From contig NZ_VWMY01000023.1 of NCBI RefSeq assembly GCF_008905045.1, positions 1 to 64,000 on the forward strand: a stretch of 64,000 bases of DNA, read 5' to 3'. The notes below the pieces were generated by a model. The model ran no database searches. It was not told where the DNA came from and saw nothing but the letters and a program-made list of their open reading frames with translations. This DNA comes from Streptomyces albicerus. Its GTDB lineage: Bacteria > Actinomycetota > Actinomycetes > Streptomycetales > Streptomycetaceae. Below are positions 1-7,834 of this stretch, piece by piece. Each line of letters opens with the position of its first letter. The first letter of the stretch is position 1. The position numbers and the translations under genes are program-made.

Positions 1-90
1 GAGGACGAGGCCGTTCAGGCCGATAGCGGGGGTCTGGGGGCGCAGCCCCCAGGGGACGGGAACGGGTAGGGGCGGCGGGGGCGAAAAACC
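1..90 (-). repeat. Dispersed intergenic repeat, family A (copy A1)
   Basis: This GC-rich stretch is the reverse complement of sequence found at 41723, 49468 and (same orientation) 49944. Shared elements are a gggggc-gcag-ccccc type hairpin, the block ggacggga(a)cgggtaggggc and the block around ggccgttcaggcc. In this window family members sit just past gene 3' ends or in front of fumC, and the hairpin suggests a terminator role. The window starts inside or at the edge of this copy. Confidence 0.6.
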
Positions 91-114
91 CCGCGCCGAC
101 CACCCCCGCTCACG

Positions 115-171
115 CCTCGTCCTCACGGCGGGCCCGGGGCTACGGCCCGGAACCGTACCGCGAGGACGAGG
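115..171 (-). terminator. Terminator hairpin after the S8 peptidase gene
   Basis: Perfect 10-bp arms cctcgtcctc (115-124) and gaggacgagg (162-171) enclose a GC-rich interior that can pair further. It lies 30 bp past the peptidase stop on the minus strand. There is no U-tract, as is common in Streptomyces. Confidence 0.55.
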
Positions 172-200
172 GGACTACTGAGTTGCAGTCCGAGGAGCAG

Positions 201-1769
201 TCAGAACTGCAGGCCCCAGGAGTTGATGTACCCGGTGTCGAGCGAAGCGTTGTCGCTCACCCGCAGCGTCCACGTCCCGTTCGCGACCTCGGACGAGGCG
301 TTGACCGTGTACGTGGTGTTGATGTTGTCCGTCGAACCGCCCGTGCCGTACGCCTTCAGCGTGTAGGCCGTCCCGTCAGGGGCGATCAACTGGACCTGGA
401 GGTCGCCGATGTACGTGTGGACGATGTTCACCGGCACGCTCAGGGCCGCGGGCGCGTTGCCCGTGACGCCGCTCACCGTGACCGGGGAGTTCACGGTGGA
501 GTTGTCGGCTATCGCGTAGTCCGCGGTGTTCTCGAAGAGCTCACCGGTCGGCGGCGGAGTCGTACCGCCGCTGCCGACGCGCAGCAGACGGTTCGGCGAG
601 CCGGTGCCGGGGCTGGTGACGACTCCGGTGGTGGCGGAGTTGACCAGCGAGGTCTGGACGGCGGCCGGGGTCGCGGTGGGGTTGTCCGCGAGATGGAGCG
701 CGGCGGCTCCGGCGACGTGCGGGGTCGCCATCGACGTACCGGAGATGGTGTTGGTCGCACTGTCGCCCGTGCCCCAGGCGGAGGTGATGGAGGAGCCGGG
801 GGCGAAGAGGTCCAGGACCGTGCCGTAGTTGGAGTAGCTGGCCTTCGCATCGGTGCTGGTGGTGGCGCCGACAGTGATGGCCTCGGTGACGCGGGCGGGC
901 GAGCGGGTGCTGGCGTTGGTGGTCTCGTTGCCGGCCGCGACGGCGTAGGTGACGCCGGAGGCGATGGAGTTGCGTACGGCGGTGTCGATCGCGGTGTCGA
1001 CGGTGCCGCCAAGGCTCATGTTGGCGACGGCCGGCTTGACGGCGTTGCTCGTCACCCAGTCGATGCCCGCGACCACCTGGGCGGTGGTGCCCTGGCCCGA
1101 GTTGTTGAGGACGCGCACGCCGACGATCTTCGCCTTCTTGGCGACGCCGTACGCCGTGCCGCCGACCGTGCCGGCGACGTGCGTGCCGTGGCCGTGGCCG
1201 TCCTGGGCGGTGTTGTCGTTGTCGACGGCGTCGTAGCCGTAGGAGGCCCGGCCGCCGAAGTCGGTGTGGGTGATGCGGACACCCGTGTCGATGATGTAGG
1301 CGGTGACGCCCTCACCTGCGGTGTCGTCGTAGGTGTAGCTCTGGTTCAGCGGGAGGGCCGCCTGGTCGATGCGGTCCAGGCCCCAGGAGGGCGGGCTGGG
1401 CTGGGTGGCCTCGATCGAGAGGATGCGGTTCTGGACGACGGAGGCGACGGCCGGGTCGGCGGCGAACTGCTTCGCCTCGGCCTCGGTGGCCTCGACGGCG
1501 TAACCGTTCAAAGCCTTCTTGTACGTACGCTCGATCGTGGCGCCGTACTCCTTCGCGAGGGCCTTGCCCTCGGCCGAGCCTGCCTTCGCGGCGTCCGCGT
1601 GGAGCGTGACGATGTAGCTGTTCGCGATCGCGTCGGGCGCGCCCGCGTACTGGATCCGGCCTTCGGAGTCCGCGGCGGCGTTCGCCGGGAGGGCGGAGAC
1701 GAGGCCGACGACGAGGGCTGCCGTGCCTATACCGGCAAGTCTTCGCCGGGCATGACGCATCACTGCCAT
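201..1769 (-). CDS. Secreted S8 family serine peptidase (subtilisin-like) with P-domain
   Basis: A 522-residue exported protease of the aqualysin / proteinase K-like group. An N-terminal signal peptide (basic start, hydrophobic core, ends near ANAA) is followed by an inhibitor I9-type propeptide (about 35-115). The catalytic domain shows the full triad: Asp161 in DTGVRITH, His194 in HGTHVAG and Ser346 in GTSMATPHVAG. A C-terminal domain (about 410-522) has the pattern of a proprotein convertase P-domain, which usually helps folding and may be trimmed. The start at 1769 is preferred because GAGGAGG lies 9 bases upstream; an in-frame ATG at 1826 lacks such a site. It is single, with a terminator downstream. 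The role is presumably extracellular protein degradation. Confidence 0.93.
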   Translation of the reverse strand: MAVMRHARRRLAGIGTAALVVGLVSALPANAAADSEGRIQYAGAPDAIANSYIVTLHADAAKAGSAEGKALAKEYGATIERTYKKALNGYAVEATEAEAKQFAADPAVASVVQNRILSIEATQPSPPSWGLDRIDQAALPLNQSYTYDDTAGEGVTAYIIDTGVRITHTDFGGRASYGYDAVDNDNTAQDGHGHGTHVAGTVGGTAYGVAKKAKIVGVRVLNNSGQGTTAQVVAGIDWVTSNAVKPAVANMSLGGTVDTAIDTAVRNSIASGVTYAVAAGNETTNASTRSPARVTEAITVGATTSTDAKASYSNYGTVLDLFAPGSSITSAWGTGDSATNTISGTSMATPHVAGAAALHLADNPTATPAAVQTSLVNSATTGVVTSPGTGSPNRLLRVGSGGTTPPPTGELFENTADYAIADNSTVNSPVTVSGVTGNAPAALSVPVNIVHTYIGDLQVQLIAPDGTAYTLKAYGTGGSTDNINTTYTVNASSEVANGTWTLRVSDNASLDTGYINSWGLQF

Positions 1770-2080
1770 CTGAGGGATCCTCCTCAATCGGTGGTGCGCT
1801 GGTGGGGGGTGGTACGGATGGGGCACACACGGTGATGCGCAGGGATAGCATGGTCATGCCAAGTCATTCGGCACGCCGACCCTGCGCTCAGCCGAAAGAT
1901 TGAGGCTTCCACAGGAATTGCACAAGAGCCCTGCACAGACGTAACGCAGCTGCCATATGCCAGTCATGACACAACGTCCTCAACCGGTGCGTCCAGGGTC
2001 TGCCCGGCGGATCACGCCGGAGACGCGGGGTCCGGCCCGCCCATCTGCGGCGTTGTCACCGGTCGCCGACTCCCCCTCCG

Positions 2081-2140
2081 AGCCGATCCACCCTGATCCG
2101 ACCTGATCCAGCTTGATCCGACTTGATCCGACTTGATCCA
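2081..2140 (+). repeat. Six tandem 10-bp units with TGATCC core upstream of the threonine-synthase-like gene
   Basis: Consecutive 10-mers (agccgatcca, ccctgatccg, acctgatcca, gcttgatccg, acttgatccg, acttgatcca) repeat with one-helical-turn spacing and end 24 bp before the next start codon. Such phasing puts all TGATCC cores on one DNA face, so it may bind a regulator. The rest of the 1770-2164 intergenic region shows no gene. Confidence 0.6.
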
Positions 2141-2152
2141 CCGGACAGACCC

Positions 2153-2158
2153 TAATCT
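2153..2158 (+). promoter_or_regulatory. Putative -10 box (TAATCT) of a leaderless transcript
   Basis: TAATCT ends 6 bases before the ATG at 2165, and no Shine-Dalgarno-like sequence precedes that ATG. Transcription would then start at or next to the ATG, giving leaderless mRNA, which is common in Streptomyces. The best -35-like hexamer (TTGATC, 2133-2138) is only 14 bp away, so a bound activator or a different -35 is likely. Confidence 0.35.
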
Positions 2159-2164
2159 GCGCAC

Positions 2165-3274
2165 ATGACTCCATTGCCGGATTGTTTCTGCCCGGTGGAC
2201 GGCACGCGCGTCCCCACGGACTCGCTCGCGTGGTGCTGCCCGGTCTGCCGCGGCCCGCTCGACCTGGACTTCGCGCCCACGCCGGCCTCGCTCAAGTCTC
2301 TTGCGGGGAGGGTGAATTCACTCTGGCGGTACGCGGAGTGCCTGCCGCTGCCGACCCCCTCGGTGTCGCTCGGCGAGGGCCGCACCCCGCTGGTCCCGCT
2401 CAAGGAGGGAGTTTCGGCCAAGCTGGACTTCCTGATGCCGACGCTCTCCTTCAAGGACCGCGGGGCCGCCCTGCTCGCCGAGCTGGCCATGCGGCTGCGG
2501 CCCCGGCGGGTCGTCGCGGACAGCAGCGGCAACGCGGGCACGGCGATCGCCGCGTACTGCGCAAGGGCCCAACTGCCCTGCACGGTATACGTCCCTGACG
2601 GCACATCGGCGAAGAAGCTGGAGCAGATCGGGGCACACGGGGCCCGCCTCGAAGTCGTACCCGGCGACCGGGAGGCGGCCGCGCGGGCGGCCCGGGAGGC
2701 GGCGGACGAGGAGGGCACGTTCTACGCCTCGCACGTCTTCAACCCGTATTTCCTGCACGGCACGAAGACCTATGTCCACGAGCTGTGGGAGGACCTAGGC
2801 GGGCGGCTCCCCGAGGTACTCGTCGTCCCCGTCGGCAACGGCACCCTCCTGCTCGGCGCGGCCCTCGCGGTCGCCGAGCTGCACGCGGCGGGCATGATCG
2901 ACCGCCGCCCCGCCCTGTACGCCGTCCAGTCCGCCGCCGTCGCCCCACTCGCCCACGCCTGGCACGAGGGCGCGGACGACCTGGTCGGCGTCACCCCGGC
3001 GGCCCCCACCTTCGCCGAGGGCATCGCGATCCCCCGCCCGCCGAGGGCCCGCCAGATCCTCCGCGCGGTACGCGACTCCGGCGGCACCTTCTTCACAGTG
3101 ACAGAGGACCAAATCCGCCACGCCCAACGGGACTTGGCCTCCCGCGGCCTGTACGTGGAGTCGACCGGGGTCGCGTGCTGGGCGGCGGTACGGGAGGGAG
3201 CACTGGGGTCGCGTACGGCGGTGGTACCGCTGTGCGGGGCGGGCCTGAAGACGGGCTTGGCGGGCGCCCCGTAA
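2165..3274 (+). CDS. Threonine synthase-like PLP-dependent enzyme
   Basis: A 369-residue fold-type II pyridoxal-phosphate enzyme. Lys97 in LSFKDRG is the expected Schiff-base lysine, SSGNAGTA (120-127) the substrate/carboxylate loop, and VPVGNGTLL resembles the PLP phosphate-binding glycine loop. N-terminal cysteines (C7, C9, C24, C25, C28) form a zinc-ribbon-like segment seen in some threonine synthase homologues. Threonine synthase converts O-phosphohomoserine to threonine. No other threonine-pathway gene is nearby, so this may be a paralogue with another substrate. The start is the first ATG, with no RBS and a leaderless arrangement. Confidence 0.75.
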   Translation: MTPLPDCFCPVDGTRVPTDSLAWCCPVCRGPLDLDFAPTPASLKSLAGRVNSLWRYAECLPLPTPSVSLGEGRTPLVPLKEGVSAKLDFLMPTLSFKDRGAALLAELAMRLRPRRVVADSSGNAGTAIAAYCARAQLPCTVYVPDGTSAKKLEQIGAHGARLEVVPGDREAAARAAREAADEEGTFYASHVFNPYFLHGTKTYVHELWEDLGGRLPEVLVVPVGNGTLLLGAALAVAELHAAGMIDRRPALYAVQSAAVAPLAHAWHEGADDLVGVTPAAPTFAEGIAIPRPPRARQILRAVRDSGGTFFTVTEDQIRHAQRDLASRGLYVESTGVACWAAVREGALGSRTAVVPLCGAGLKTGLAGAP

Positions 3275-3345
3275 GGGGCGCGGGGCGGTGACATTGTGCG
3301 GCTCCGCCGCGTGGGCGCGACCAGCCACAACGGACCCGCAGTTTC
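3274..3345 (-). repeat. Dispersed intergenic repeat, family B (copy B1)
   Basis: Reverse complement of the family seen at 46141, 56600 and 60450: ggggcgcggggc, then tgacatt-tgcggctccgccgcg, then a cgaccagccacaa block. It starts at the stop of the upstream gene. The cgcccctta-ggggcg part folds into a short hairpin, so the repeat probably ends transcripts. Confidence 0.6.
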
Positions 3346-3445
3346 CGTACCCCACCCCCCACCCCGGACTCCCGCGAACGCTACCCACCACTTCCACCAA
3401 GTAGGGAGTGAGACCGCCACCCGACGGTCCGGAGACGGAGACCCC

Positions 3446-4000
3446 GTGACCACACACCTGGACGACGAGGAGCTACTGACCCGCGCCGCACGGCACCCGG
3501 CAGCCTTCGAGCCCCTGGTGGCACGCCACTCAACAGCCCTGCACAGCTACTTCGCGCGCCGCGCGCCGGCCGTCGCCGACGACCTGCTCGCCGAACTGTG
3601 GCTCCAGGCCTACGCGACCCGGCGCGGCTTCGACCCCGGCAGGGGCCCCGCACGGGCCTGGCTGTTCGGCGTGGCCAGAAACGTACTGTCCGCGCACTGG
3701 AGACGCCTCGCGGCGGCGCGAGCCGACGTCCCGGGGACCGCCCGCCACGACGACCCGTGGGAGGCGGTCGACGACCGTCTCGACGCCGCGGCGGTGGCAC
3801 CCCGGCTGCGCGCTCGGCTCGCTCAGCTGCCGCCCGAGGAACGTGAGTTGCTCCTGCTGGTCGCGTGGGAGCAGCTGACGCCCACGGAGGCCGCCGCGGT
3901 GGTCGGCATACCCGCCGGGACGGCCCGCTCCCGGCTCCACCGGGCCCGTAACCGCATGCGCGCGGGCACCCCTCTCAAGCTGACTGGAGACCTGGCATGA
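3446..4000 (+). CDS. ECF-type RNA polymerase sigma factor
   Basis: A 184-residue sigma-70 family protein with region 2 at about 20-90 (typical motif ARAWLFGVARNVLSAHWRR) and region 4 at about 120-172 with the helix-turn-helix LTPTEAAAVVGIPAGTARSRL. The GTG at 3446 is chosen because GGAG precedes it by 5 bases and the protein then begins at region 2; the open frame extends further upstream without family similarity. The stop overlaps the next ATG (ATGA), so the membrane protein that follows is translationally coupled and likely its regulator or partner. Target promoters cannot be read from the sequence. Confidence 0.9.
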   Translation: MTTHLDDEELLTRAARHPAAFEPLVARHSTALHSYFARRAPAVADDLLAELWLQAYATRRGFDPGRGPARAWLFGVARNVLSAHWRRLAAARADVPGTARHDDPWEAVDDRLDAAAVAPRLRARLAQLPPEERELLLLVAWEQLTPTEAAAVVGIPAGTARSRLHRARNRMRAGTPLKLTGDLA

Positions 4001-5064
4001 GCGAGCGCGACGACTTTCTCGACTTTCCCGGAGCGGACGAACTGATCCTGGCGGGGCGGGTGGCGCCCCCGTCGGCGGAGCGGACGCGGGCCGTACGAAC
4101 GCTGCTGGCGCAGGCGGCCGAACGCGACGCCCGGCTGTCGCGCACCTCGGACACCACGGTCGTGCCGGACGCCCCGGAGACGGGCGCGGAGGTCGTACCC
4201 GCCGCCGCGCGCCGCGACGGACCGACGGCCGCGCTCGCGCCGCCGCCCGACGGGCCGGTGGTCGTCCTCGCCGCCCCCGGACCCCTCGGAGAACCGGGCG
4301 CCGCCACCCCCCGGCGTTCCCGCGTCACGCGCCGCCGCCGGGTCCTGATCGCCGCGGCGGCGGTGGCCGCGATCGCCGTCGGCACCGTCGCCTACCCCGT
4401 GCTGGACGTGGGCGGAAAGCAGGCGTCGACAGCCTCGGCGGCCTCGGCGTTCCTGAACGACATGGCGGAGGTCTCGGAAGACGCCCCGGCGACGCAGGCG
4501 AAGTACTGGAAAGTCCATGCCGAGACGGTCAAGGGGGGCAAGCCCCGGGCGGAGACCTGGTACGTCGACCGTGCGGGTCGCACCTGGATCGTGGACGCGA
4601 AGGGCAAGGCGAGCGAGTGGGCCGAGAACCACGCCAGGTGGCGGGTGGGTGGCCGGTACCTGACCTGGCCCGAACTCGACAGGCTGCCCACCGACCCGAA
4701 CGCGCTGGAAGCCCGCTTCGCGAAGGACCCCGAAGTGCGGTTCTCCGAGGTCGTGAATCTGCTGGAGTCGTCGCCCGCGAGCCCCGAGCTGCGTTCCGCG
4801 CTCTTCCGCGTCATCGCGGAGATCCCCGAGGTGACGCTGACCCCTGGGGTCAAGGACGGCAGGGGCCGATCGGGCACCGCGATCACGAAAGCGCAGAAGG
4901 TCATCCGCCACGCTGTCAACGGGGGCGAGCGGACCTACTTCTGGTACACCGTGCGCTACGTCATCGACCCGAAGACCGGCCGCATGCTGGAGTCGAGCGG
5001 CACGCCCGCGGGGGAGAATCGCAGCACATGGCTGGAGTCCGGCCCGGCCGACCGAATCAGCTGA
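3997..5064 (+). CDS. CU044_5270 family membrane protein (putative anti-sigma partner)
   Basis: A 355-residue protein with a cytoplasmic N-terminus (1-110, including a Pro/Ala-rich linker), one membrane helix (about 116-136, preceded by an Arg-rich stop) and an extracellular domain of about 215 residues. Family members commonly follow ECF sigma genes in actinomycetes, as here with a 4-bp ATGA overlap. The N-terminal segment could hold the sigma factor and the outer domain could sense an envelope signal; that is inference from position and topology. The last codons run into a 23-bp tandem repeat. Confidence 0.75.
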   Translation: MSERDDFLDFPGADELILAGRVAPPSAERTRAVRTLLAQAAERDARLSRTSDTTVVPDAPETGAEVVPAAARRDGPTAALAPPPDGPVVVLAAPGPLGEPGAATPRRSRVTRRRRVLIAAAAVAAIAVGTVAYPVLDVGGKQASTASAASAFLNDMAEVSEDAPATQAKYWKVHAETVKGGKPRAETWYVDRAGRTWIVDAKGKASEWAENHARWRVGGRYLTWPELDRLPTDPNALEARFAKDPEVRFSEVVNLLESSPASPELRSALFRVIAEIPEVTLTPGVKDGRGRSGTAITKAQKVIRHAVNGGERTYFWYTVRYVIDPKTGRMLESSGTPAGENRSTWLESGPADRIS

Positions 5065-5112
5065 CCCCGGCCGACCGCATCGGCTGACCCCGGCCGACCG
5101 CATCGGCTGATC
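5044..5112 (+). repeat. Three tandem 23-bp units across the 3' end of the sigma-operon membrane gene
   Basis: Unit ccggccgaccgcatcggctg plus acc is repeated three times (5044-5066, 5067-5089, 5090-5112); the first unit carries small differences and contains the stop codon at 5062-5064. It looks like a local tandem duplication. Confidence 0.7.
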
Positions 5113-5203
5113 CCGGCGGCCCGGATCCGCTCCGGCCTCCGTACGTGGGACGCCCCCGGCGCGCGTGCCGTGCCGGGGGCGTCCGCCGCCGCAGAGTCGG
5201 ACG

Positions 5204-7834
5204 GTGATCCTTCGCCGTCTGCTCGCCCCTCTCCTCACCGCCGCGCTCCTCCCCCTTCCCCAGGCATCCGCCGCGCCCGCCGCCGGTCCCGCCGAGTGCT
5301 TCCCCGGCGACCCCACCTGGTCCCCCACGGCGACCGAGGTCGACCCCGAGGACACGCACCACCCCTACGTCGGAAACGGCTACCTCGGCACCCGTGTCCC
5401 GCCCGCCGGCCAGGGCTACGCCGCGTCCGGCGACAAGACGGGCTGGCCGCTGTACACCCCGCGCTACGACGGCGCGTTCGTGGCGGGGCTCTACGCGCAA
5501 GGCCCCGAGAACACGGCGGGCCGCGAGGCACTGGCCGCGCTGCCGACGTGGACGGGCCTCGACGTCACGGTCGGCGACGAGACGTACGGCAAGGGAACGT
5601 ACGACACCCGGGACCGGATCAGCGACTACCGCCAGACCCTCTTCCTGCGCTGCGGCTTCGTCCGTACGTCGCTGACCTGGACGACCTCGGACGGCCGCCG
5701 CACCGACCTGACGTACGACGTCCTCACCGCCCGGGACGCCCCGCACACCGGAGCCGTACGCCTCCGCCTCACCCCGCACTGGAACGGCGAGGCGACGGTC
5801 ACCGACCGCATCGACGGACGCGGTGCCCGCCGCATCACGCAGTCGGGCGGCGACGGCGGCGGCGGACGGCTCGGGGAGCGCACGGTCGGGGTGGCGTTCC
5901 GGACGGACGGCACGGGCGTCGAGGGCGCGGTGGCGTCCACACTGGACGCACCTGGACGCCCGCAAAAGACAGGCCCGGCAAGGGACTTGAGTGCCCGCCA
6001 GTCGGCGCACCTCCGCGTCCGCGACGGTCACTCGTACGACATCACCAAGTACGTAGGCGTCGACACCTCCCTCACCTCGCGCAATCCCCGAGCCGCCGCG
6101 CAGGCCGCCTCGGAGCGTGCGGCCGGGCGCGGCTGGAGTGCGCTCGCGGGCGCCCACACAGCCGCCTGGATCCGGCTCTGGTCCTCGGACATCGAGGTGC
6201 CGGGCCGCCCGGACATCCAGCTCTGGGTGCGCTCGGCGCAGTACGGGCTGCTGTCCTCCGTACGCCGCGGCGCCCGTCACAGCATCGCCCCCGCCGGGCT
6301 GACCAGTGACAACTACGCGGGCATGATCTTCTGGGACGCCGAGACGTGGATGTTCCCCGGGCTGCTCGCCACCCACCCCGAGCTCGCCCGCCCGATCCTC
6401 GAGTACCGCCACCGCACCCGCGCGGCCGCCGCCGACAACGCCCGCAGGACCGCGGTCAATGGCCTCTTCTACCCGTGGACGAGCGCGAGTCGCGGCCGCC
6501 TGTGGACCGAGTGCCAGAGCTGGAACCCACCCCACTGCGTCACCCAGAACCACCTCCAGGGCGACATCGCGCTCGCCGCCTGGCAGTACCACCTCGCCAC
6601 GGGCGATCGGAACTGGCTGCGCGACCGCGGCCTGCCTCTCCTCAAGGGCCTTGCGGAGTACTGGAGTTCGCGTGTCACGGCCAACCCGGACGGCACGTAC
6701 TCCATCAAGGGCGTCGCGGGCCCCGACGAGTACAGCAACGGCGTGAACGACGGCGTCTACACGAACGCCGTCGCGGCGACCGCCCTGCGCGCCGCGGTCT
6801 CCGCCGCGCGCACGCTCGGTACCTCCGCCCCCGCCGACTGGACGCGGATCGCCGACCGGCTCCGCATCCCGTACGACCCGGAACGCAAGGTCTTTCTCCA
6901 GTACGCCGGTTACGACGGTTCGCAGATCAAGCAGGCCGACACCGTGTTGCTGATGTATCCACTGGAGTGGCCGATGCCGGCCGGCGCCGCGTCCGCGACC
7001 CTCGACCACTACACGGCCCGCACGGACCCGGACGGCCCGGCCATGACCGACTCCGTCCACGCCATCGACGCGGCCGCGATCGGTGAGCCGGGCTGTGCGA
7101 CGTACACCTTTCTGCAGCGCGCCTACCGGCCCTTCTCCCGGGGCCCGTTCGCCCTGTTCTCCGAGGCACGCGGCGACAAGGCGGGTGCGGGCGACGCGCT
7201 CGCGGGCTCCCCGGCCCAGGACTTCCTGACCGGCAAGGGCGGTTTCCTGCAGGTCTTCACACACGGCCTGACGGGTCTGCGGCTGCGCGCGGACGCGCTC
7301 CGGCTCGATCCGCTGCTGCCGCCCCAACTCGCCCGCGGCGGCGTGCGGTTGCGGGGGCTCAGGTGGCGGGACCGGACGTACGACATCGAGATCGGGCCAC
7401 GGACGACGACGGTCCGGCTGACCTCCGGGAGCCCCTTCCCGCTGGAGACGCCTCAGGGGCGCTTCACGGTGGACGGCTCGGGCGTCGACCTCAAGACGCG
7501 TCGCCCCGACCTCACCCCGACGGACGACCTCGCGCGCTGCCGCCCGGTGACCGCGACCTCCGCCGAGCCCGGCCTGTACGCGGAGGCGGCGGTGGACGGC
7601 AACCCGGCCACGGCGTGGCGGCCCGCGGCGGCGGGCGGCGCGCCGACCGTGGATCTCGGCAGGGCCCGGAAGATCTCAACGGTCACCGTGACGGGCACGC
7701 GCGCGTACGCCCTCACGACGTCGGCCGACGTCAAGCGGTGGCAGCCGTACGAGCCGAGTACGAAGGCGCGATATGTGCGGATCACACCGAAGGGCGAGAA
7801 GCCGGGAGAGGTACGGGAGTTGATGATCCGTTAG
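5204..7834 (+). CDS. Secreted glycoside hydrolase family 65 protein with F5/8 type C (discoidin) domain
   Basis: An 876-residue exported carbohydrate-active enzyme. A signal peptide (ILRRLLAPLL...ASA) comes first, then a GH65 N-terminal beta domain (about 40-290) and an (alpha/alpha)6 barrel with the signature FWDAETWMFP and the general-acid motif AGPDEYS (Glu near residue 509). The C-terminal ~100 residues (AAVDGNPATAWRP, DLG, YVRI) form a discoidin-like carbohydrate-binding domain. GH65 includes trehalases, phosphorylases and glucosyl-hydroxylysine glucosidases; being secreted favours a hydrolase of the acid-trehalase type, but the substrate is not decided by sequence. GTG 5204 is preferred because it begins the signal peptide. 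Its stop overlaps the convergent helicase stop. Confidence 0.85.
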   Translation: MILRRLLAPLLTAALLPLPQASAAPAAGPAECFPGDPTWSPTATEVDPEDTHHPYVGNGYLGTRVPPAGQGYAASGDKTGWPLYTPRYDGAFVAGLYAQGPENTAGREALAALPTWTGLDVTVGDETYGKGTYDTRDRISDYRQTLFLRCGFVRTSLTWTTSDGRRTDLTYDVLTARDAPHTGAVRLRLTPHWNGEATVTDRIDGRGARRITQSGGDGGGGRLGERTVGVAFRTDGTGVEGAVASTLDAPGRPQKTGPARDLSARQSAHLRVRDGHSYDITKYVGVDTSLTSRNPRAAAQAASERAAGRGWSALAGAHTAAWIRLWSSDIEVPGRPDIQLWVRSAQYGLLSSVRRGARHSIAPAGLTSDNYAGMIFWDAETWMFPGLLATHPELARPILEYRHRTRAAAADNARRTAVNGLFYPWTSASRGRLWTECQSWNPPHCVTQNHLQGDIALAAWQYHLATGDRNWLRDRGLPLLKGLAEYWSSRVTANPDGTYSIKGVAGPDEYSNGVNDGVYTNAVAATALRAAVSAARTLGTSAPADWTRIADRLRIPYDPERKVFLQYAGYDGSQIKQADTVLLMYPLEWPMPAGAASATLDHYTARTDPDGPAMTDSVHAIDAAAIGEPGCATYTFLQRAYRPFSRGPFALFSEARGDKAGAGDALAGSPAQDFLTGKGGFLQVFTHGLTGLRLRADALRLDPLLPPQLARGGVRLRGLRWRDRTYDIEIGPRTTTVRLTSGSPFPLETPQGRFTVDGSGVDLKTRRPDLTPTDDLARCRPVTATSAEPGLYAEAAVDGNPATAWRPAAAGGAPTVDLGRARKISTVTVTGTRAYALTTSADVKRWQPYEPSTKARYVRITPKGEKPGEVRELMIR

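Noticed and set aside
183..1835. Long open frame antisense to the S8 peptidase
   Set aside because: It is low-complexity Gly/Val/Arg/Asp sequence typical of GC-rich shadow frames. The same holds for the frames opposite GH65 (5057-7327) and the SNF2 helicase (7363-10083).
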